Assembly: GCA_021029095.1 (NCBI GenBank)
Contig: JAJOHG010000085.1
Span: forward strand, 1-64,000
Direction: 5' to 3'
Origin: Phellopilus nigrolimitatus
Taxonomy: Eukaryota > Basidiomycota > Agaricomycetes > Hymenochaetales > Hymenochaetaceae
Length of the DNA: 64,000 nt
In this document: positions 57,974 to 64,000 of the stretch, piece by piece
Layout of the letters: every line of letters starts with the position of its first letter
Numbering within the stretch: position 1 is the stretch's first letter
Notes under the pieces: model-generated
Database searches by the model: none
Told to the model about the DNA's origin: nothing
Seen by the model: the letters and a program-made list of their open reading frames with translations, nothing else
Made by a program: the position numbers and the translations under genes

Positions 57974-60190
57974 TCAGTAGAACGGCATGAGCATATCCAA
58001 CTTGTCGATGACTACGTCACTGGGACGTTTCCCTCCAAGTCTTATGGCCTTATTTCTCCTATCAAACCACTTCAAATTCACGATGTCATACAGTCTCCGG
58101 TCGAAGGACTGGATAGAGTGTTATCAGCAACGGCACACCTTATGTAAGCATGTAGGTGGGTCTCACAATGATAACGGACCAGCCAGGGCCGAACGGAATG
58201 AGTGCGTACATCGTTCCGGATCTCCTGCCGACGAGCACGAGAATGTCGTCTGGCTCTCCGGCGTAATCGACGAAACACCTCTTCTCCTCCTCCGAGAAGC
58301 TGAATCGGTCTGGGTCCGGATAGAATTGGACAAGCTGTCTTCCGTTGTACCTGTCGACGTAGTATGCGCGGCCAGGCTCCGACCTCGTGAGATCGAGCTC
58401 CCAGTTCCAAACCGGGGCTGGAGGTGGTGGTGCTGGCGTGCGCGGTGGTGGTGGGCGTGAGGAAGGGTTCTGTGGTGACTGTCGCGCGTCCGTCCTGCGT
58501 GGGGGGTCCGGGGCTGCCCGGGGGATAGTGTACGTGCGGCGGTACCCGGCAGTGCTAGCACTTCCGTAGTTAGGGAAGTCCTCTTGGTGAGGCACCTGAC
58601 TGAAGTTGGCTGCGCTCGCTGCAAACGCCGAATAACGGGCGGATTAATTATATGTACGCTTTCTCCACGATGCATACATGCTTACCGTTGGAACGAGGAT
58701 TGGCTTCGCTCATTGGGGCCGAGTACGCCGAGTTCCTTCGAGGAGGAGGTACACCATCTTGATGTGGGGTTTGAGCCAGCAGTGGAAGTAGAAAATACGT
58801 GCATAACGGGCAGATTAATCATATGTGCGCTTTCTCCTATATGTATAAATTCTTACCGCTGTAATAACGACGGGATTCGGCCACTGGAGTCGGGTCCCTC
58901 CGAGGAGGAGGTGCAGCACCTTAATGTAGGTTTGAGCCAGAAGTTTAAGGAAATAGAAAATCCGTGCATAACGTGGATGAATCATATGTACGATTTCTCC
59001 AATAAGTATGTATGCTTACCGCTGTAATGAGAACTGGCTTGTGGGCCAGGATGACCCCGCGGAAGAGGGAGTTCGGCACCTTAATGTGGGGTTTGAGCCA
59101 GCATTTTTTGGAAGTAGAAAATTCGTGCGCAACGTGGATTAATCATATGTGCGCTTTCTCCCAAATGTATTTATGCTTACTAGGAGTGGCATCGTACATT
59201 GGGGTCGGGTACCTCCAAGAAGGAGGAGGAGGAGGAGAACCTTAATGTGCGGTATGAGTCGGCCGTTTTAGAAATTAGAAAATCCGTGTATAATATGGAT
59301 TAATCATATGTACGGTTTCTCCGGTAAGTAGATATGCTTACCGCTGTAATGAGAACTGGTTTGTGTGTCGGGGTAACTCCGTGGAAGAGGATTTTCCGCA
59401 CCTAAATGTGGGGTTTGCGCCAGCAGTCTTAGGAAGTAGGAAGATCTGTACATACCTTTCGCGCGACGACTATCTAGAGGTAGTCGAGTGTCAGTTAGAG
59501 AATCGAGTCGCTCGGACGGGCACACACCTCCTCTCAGATCACCAGTGGCTTCGGGCACTCGGTGCGAGCTAGCTGTTACGAGGGAATAAGTTAGAAAAGT
59601 ACGACTGGTCTCAAGGAGCTGGTATGAAACTACCTTCTCTCGGAGGTCTTTTGCCCACTGGCTCTGTAGGACGTCGGAATTCCTCGGGGGCCTGCTTGTG
59701 TCCGCCACTGTAGGGCGTGCGCTCCCTCTCCCGAAACAAAGTAGCGCTCGGGGAAGTGTCAGGTCTTGGAGGAGCCCTGGGCCCTGAAGCGCCCTTCGGC
59801 CAAAGCTCCCTTCGAGGAGGATTGATTGACCAGTACTCGAGGCACATTTCAGCATCCCCGCGGTACTTACCTAGCTATTGAACGAGAAATAATGATTCAA
59901 TAGGAGTGGCAGCGAACGCGATCGGGAAAGTCGCACCTGTTGGAACCCTTCTGTTGAGCCGCCGTTACCGGGCTTATCCGGGTGAAAATCCTTGGCCTAG
60001 GGGAAAGGGGAAAGCAAAGAAGAAGAAAAAACATTATCTGGCGTTCAAGGTTTTTTAAGAATCCAAAATTACTGACCATTCGTAAATATGCTCTTCGGAC
60101 ATCTTTTTCGGTTATTTCCTTCAAGTCCTTGTTGATGCGGAGTTCCTTAAAAGGGTTATATTCGAGCGTGAGATTTGCGTCTTTCTGCAT
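57974..60190 (-). CDS. J-domain protein, right-arm copy, with five tandem mini-exons
   Basis: ATG complements 60188-60190 (MQKDANLTLEYNPFKELRIN), then EITEKDVRRAYLRM|AKDFHPDKPGNGGSTEGFQ with HPD intact and QQ|LGKYRGDAEMCLEYW. The Pro/Arg-rich linker is spread over many small exons; five of them (58686-58757, 58856-58918, 59020-59079, 59181-59240, 59342-59401) are tandem copies of one exon plus its intron. The C-terminal part has AYYVDRYNGRQLVQFYPDPD and GEPDDILVLVGRRSG, and the last exon ends VIDKLDMLMPFY with TGA at 57974-57976. The frame appears open throughout, but the paralog pair differs at many residues. Predicted Hsp70 co-chaperone. Confidence 0.75.
58686..59401 (-). repeat. Array of five tandem exon-intron units (about 160-170 bp)
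   Basis: Unit starts are spaced 170, 164, 161 and 161 bp. Each has a (C)ACAT(T)(A/C)AG or ACATTTAG acceptor, a 60-72 nt exon of multiple-of-three length in phase 1, a GTAAG donor and an intron with the shared block ATTAATCATATGTRCG. The peptides vary (for example GAAPPPRRDPTPVAESRRYY and GAELPLPRGHPGPQASSHYS). Confidence 0.8.
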
Positions 60191-60267
60191 TTATCCTAAA
60201 CGAGTGACTTTCGGTTGATGAGCAATACTATTTCTATTAGAGAGCGCTGGAGGTGCTGATCATTCGA

Positions 60268-60276
60268 CTTTATATA
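60268..60276 (-). promoter_or_regulatory. TATA box of right J-domain gene
   Basis: TATATAAAG on the minus strand, about 78 bp before the ATG. The left copy has GAATAAAG at 42311-42318 in the same position, a weakened box. Confidence 0.55.
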
Positions 60277-61471
60277 TCCTTGGGGCTCGAAGTTTGCTTG
60301 GGAATGTACGGTGTCCAACGTGGTAAGTAGTGCCATGTGAGGGCTAAGTAAAGAAATATGCGTATTGCAGCATAACTAGTAAGCAGAAGTATATCATATT
60401 TAGAACGTTCAAAAATGAACTTTGCAGATTAAATTTGCAAGACATCACAGCCTGCAGATATTTACTGACGCGCCAGACACTCAACGCAAGATGTGAACAG
60501 GGCACCAGCTGCACCACAGCTCCTCGTAAATGTAAATCGTAAACGGCTAAGCTAAAATGGTCACAGTGACTTGACGATAGTCACATCGATGTCACTGGAT
60601 CACGACTGCCTTTTTGCAGCGATGACAGACGTTTCTGAACTTGTCTTATGTCCGTGTCTGCTGCAACTTGAATCGCGTTTCTAGACCTGTCCTGGATGGG
60701 GATGGATGTATTCTAGATTGGAGTCTTACTTGCACCCTTCGGGTCTGGGTGTCGGGAAAGCCACTTTGCTTCAGCGGAAAAGACGACCCTCGCGCCGGCT
60801 TATGAGGGAATCGGAATCTAGACTCTTGTTCAAAGGAGAGGATTGGCAATAGAAAAGAGTGTATAGGCTGGTTTTCAGAAGAGAGAATGTGAGCATGAGT
60901 TTCGGGCCTGCAAGTCGCGTATCACCCACTGACCTTTGCTCACCGCAGTTCCCCGTTCTCCGCGATTGAATAGCATTTATATCTCGTGCCACGCATAAAC
61001 CAGCTTGCTCAAGCTCTTCTCTTTCCTCTTCCATTGCGACACTGTTCGTTTTGGACACCCGGTCTTTGCGAAGGTCTTCCATTGCGAAGCAAATATCGCG
61101 TTCATACCTCTGCTCCATTAAGACAACCTGGCTATTCTCATCAGAGTAGTAGTGATTTCGAAAGAATGCTTGTGAACTACAGAAGCGAACCTGTGCCTAA
61201 CCTCTATTGGACTCAACTCTATTGGACTCGAACATGGAAGGCCACTTTCGCGCTTTATCTCTTCGACTTTAACATCTACTGAACGTGTGAACGTATGTGG
61301 ATAGAAACACGCGTTTTTTTAAAAGAACCCGTGAAGATGCGACCAGTTAGGAGAGCGGGCCCCACACATCTCAGAGGCTTCGCGCGTTCGCATCGCCAAC
61401 TTGTTATCCCACATGACGCTGTTTTCTAGGTCCTCGCATCAGCACGATTTGTCTCTCTGGTAGTCTGGTAG

Positions 61472-61479
61472 TATATAAA
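61472..61479 (+). promoter_or_regulatory. TATA box of the flavin monooxygenase gene
   Basis: TATATAAA, 60 bp before the ATG at 61532. Confidence 0.6.
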
Positions 61480-61531
61480 TCGGGATACGTTCGAATGCCG
61501 TGCACCTCTATTGATCGCGCCGTCTTGCACA

Positions 61532-64000
61532 ATGCCTCCGGGGATCCACACGATCTTAGACAGTGCTATCGAGCATGCCCCCCCTTTCCCTGACGCCGAC
61601 CGGGAAAAAAGCCTGGGGATCGACACTTCGAAGCCTGAAAGCCTGCTCAGTCCCATCTCCCCGATCAGCTCCGACAGCCTCCACGGCCCTTTCTCTCCTA
61701 CGAGCGACAACGACGAATCTCTACTATTTGGCGAGACCGGCGCTGCCGGCGTCCCACGTAACGTTTTTAAGAACGGCCAGTCTGGCTTCGCACTCAGTAA
61801 CGCGTGCATTGACGACGAGCGGCCGTTCAAGGTCGTTGTAATCGGGGCTGGATATAGCGGCATCATAGCTGGAGTCAGGTGTGTTCAATTGTGGAGACGA
61901 GTCTGGGATTTCTCGGCGTCCATTGACTGCTTCGCAGGTTTCCCCAGCGAATGAAAAATCTCGAGTTCACGATCTACGACAAGAACGCTGGTGTTGGCGG
62001 GACGTGGTTCTCGAACAGATATCCTGTGCGTGCTATTGTTTGAGGCCCGCTGTCCGGCTTGAAATCTGACTAAATGATGTTTTCAGGGTGTTGCTTGCGA
62101 TTTGCCTTCTCACTGTGTATGTTTTTGATTCTATCATACTTGACGAATGCGTTCACTGAACCTCGTTTGCACAGTATCAAACTACTTTTGAGGAAAATGT
62201 AATTCACACTCCCCGAACGTCACTTCTGCGACACGCCTACTAAGCTTGTCCTTGCAGACACAATGGTCCTCTTTCTACGCACCAGGCTCCGAAATCCGCG
62301 CCGAGATCGAGCGTATCGTCGACAAGTACAAGCTCATGCGCTACATTAAACTGGAGCACGAGCTCGTACATGCACGGTACGATGAGGGCAGCGGCAAGTG
62401 GCACCTCAGGCTGCGTCGGCGCGTTCCCGGCTCCGCGCCCGCTGATGAACAGTACGAGGTCATCGAAGACACGGCGGACTTTGTGCTCTCGGGCGTCGGC
62501 TCTTTGAGCCGCTGGCGCTGGCCGGACATCGAAGGCCTGCGAGCATTCAAGGGCAAGCTCGTCCACTCGGCCGCCTGGGAGTTGGACGAAGCGGGAAGCT
62601 GGCAAGGCAGTGTCGCGGACTGGAAAGACAAGCGCGTCGGCGTCATCGGTGTCGTATGTCCTCCCTGTTCTTTATTCTTTCTTATGGCATTTGGTATCTG
62701 CTGGCTTAGCAAATGGGTTATGGGCTATTAGGGTTCGTCGTCGATCCAGATCGTCCCCACTATCCAACCGCTTGTGAAGCACCTGTATCACTACGTTCGA
62801 GGACAGACGTGGCTTGCGCCCCCTTTCCAAAGCGACTTCCTGTCGGAGTTCATGAATCGCGACCCGGCTGCGGGCAACTGTGAGCGATATTACAACTTTC
62901 CTTAGGCGCGTTTTCTCAGGGAGAGTTCCCTCGCTTTATTATAGATATCTTCACCGAGGCGGACAGGCAGGCATTCAAAGATCCCGCATTTTACAAGAAA
63001 TTCAGACACTCGCTCGAGGCAGAGGCCAATGTGATTTTCGCGCTACTCTTCTTCTCGACATCTAGATCTGATGCTTTATTTGTTTTCACAGTCCATTCAC
63101 TTCATAACTATCAAGGGCACAGAATCGCAGAAGGCCGCGCAGGAGGCCTTCATGACGCACATGCGTACGAGACTAGCAAAGGAGCCGTGGATCATCGACC
63201 GTTGTGAGTTTCACTTTGTATACTGAACAAAGCTGCATACGGATGAAAGCTGGAATATCAAGTGATGCCCGATTTTTCGGTTACTTGTAAACGATTGACG
63301 CCGGGCCCGGGGTTCCTCGAGGCATTGTGTGAGGATAACGTATGTGATTTGAGATACATTGCTTATGGTCAAGAATCTGACTTTCTCTTCCCAGGTCGAC
63401 TTCGTTCCGACGCACATTAAAAGAATCACAGAGACGGGCATTGAACTTGTTGACGGAACTCACCATGACCTGGACGTGATAGTATGCGCGACTGGTAAGA
63501 ACAGTCGGCCATCGTGCGTTGAAGTCTTCGCCTAACTTCCGGCGCTGTAGGATACGACACAACGTTCCAGTACCCGTTCACCGTCGTCGGCCGCGGCGGG
63601 AAGACGCTCCTGGAGCGTTACAAGCCGCACCCGGAAACGTATCTGTCGCTCTGCTCTGACGGCTTCCCGAACTGGTTCATGTCATTCGGCCCGAACTCGG
63701 TCTTCGGTACTGGGACCCTGATCATCGTCATGGAGCGCCAGATCGACTACGCCATCGAGGCGGCGAAGAAGCTGCAGAGGGAGCACCTAAAGAGCATCGA
63801 ACCGAAGAAGGAGGCCGTTGCTGACTTCGACGAGTATCTCGAGGTGCGTATTCGCGTGTCGTCTCTCCTGATGCCATCCTTGAACGACCAACCTTTTTAG
63901 CATTACTTCAGAACAGTGAGTATTTGACATACACTACATGAATCTCACTCACAGGGGTCATGGGCGGTAGACCGTCTTCAATGAACCATGCCGCTCATGG
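61532..64000 (+). CDS. Flavin-dependent monooxygenase, FMO/BVMO-like (3' end cut by window)
   Basis: ATG at 61532 (MPPGIHTILDSAIEHAPPFP). After about 90 disordered residues comes FAD-binding Rossmann motif FKVVVIGAGYSGIIAG, then LEFTIYDKNAGVGGTWFSNR, GVACDLPSH|CYQTTFEEN|TQWSSFYAPG, a BVMO-type signature FKGKLVHSAAWE, and the NADPH-binding motif RVGVIGVGSSSIQIVP. Later exons give DVIVCATGYDTTFQYPF and SFGPNSVFGTGTLIIVMER. The set and order match fungal Baeyer-Villiger-type flavin monooxygenases (cyclohexanone-monooxygenase-like), which oxidise ketones or other carbonyls with NADPH and O2. The substrate is unknown. At least nine short introns. The C-terminus lies beyond the window. Confidence 0.88.

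Larger units (their letters stand above)
51720..60480. repeat. Right arm of giant inverted repeat
   Basis: Reverse-orientation counterpart of 42100-50161; about 0.7 kb longer because of extra tandem mini-exons (58686-59401) and an extra local duplication (two matches at 56995-57130 and 57405-57545 to one segment on the left near 44600-44750). Confidence 0.92.
60191..61531. other. Divergent intergenic region
   Basis: The first 290 bp are palindrome-arm sequence. The rest has no supported gene; frames at 60771-61118 show no family. The last 60 bp hold the monooxygenase TATA box. Confidence 0.5.

Noticed and set aside
58686..59401. Regular repeats that could suggest a CRISPR array
   Set aside because: Units are 160-170 bp with splice sites and coding exons; the organism is a eukaryote.

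Overview
The window is nuclear DNA of a filamentous basidiomycete, most likely an Agaricomycete of the polypore/mushroom kind. The evidence is genes broken by many short GT-AG introns (about 45-70 nt), a nuclear tRNA-Gln gene with an intron, and fungal families such as thaumatin-like proteins, velvet factors, F-box/LRR proteins and a secreted fungal repeat protein. Splice sites were read by eye, so exon edges are models.

Left part (1-34 kb): a 3'-truncated amino-acid permease; a NOSIP-type U-box protein with a long hairpin just before its start codon; a tRNA-Gln; thaumatin-like gene 1 (TLP1); an F-box gene between diverged direct repeats; a signal-peptide-peptidase-like gene that has lost its catalytic motifs; TLP2; the replicative helicase subunit MCM6; a DUF952 protein; a BAH-PHD chromatin reader divergent from an HVA22/REEP/Yop1-type ER-shaping protein; a tandem cluster TLP3-TLP4-TLP5; a TcdA/Tcd-type tRNA t6A dehydratase divergent from a second F-box gene. 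All five TLP genes share a 7-nt microexon. TLP5 has an intron whose donor overlaps its stop codon, and splicing it would add a Ser/Thr-rich tail ending in a GPI-like hydrophobic segment.

Middle (34.9-42 kb): a PH-domain protein with a Ser-rich tail, a secreted fungal-specific protein, and a gene-poor stretch with MITE-like inverted repeats.

Right part (42.1-60.5 kb): a very large inverted repeat. The left arm (about 42.1-50.16 kb) and right arm (about 51.72-60.48 kb) each carry a J-domain protein gene, a decayed or unknown stretch, and a velvet-factor gene, all pointing toward the centre. The AT-rich spacer (about 1.55 kb) holds a Ty1/copia RNase H fragment, a perfect 16-bp hairpin and an orphan coiled-coil ORF. 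The two velvet genes are intact and nearly identical, whereas the J-domain genes have diverged strongly and differ in the number of tandem phase-1 mini-exons (two on the left, five on the right).

The window ends in a flavin-dependent monooxygenase gene cut by the window edge. Most likely housekeeping loci: MCM6, NOSIP, Tcd, BAH-PHD and HVA22. The TLPs, F-box genes and the palindrome look like lineage-specific, rapidly duplicating material.
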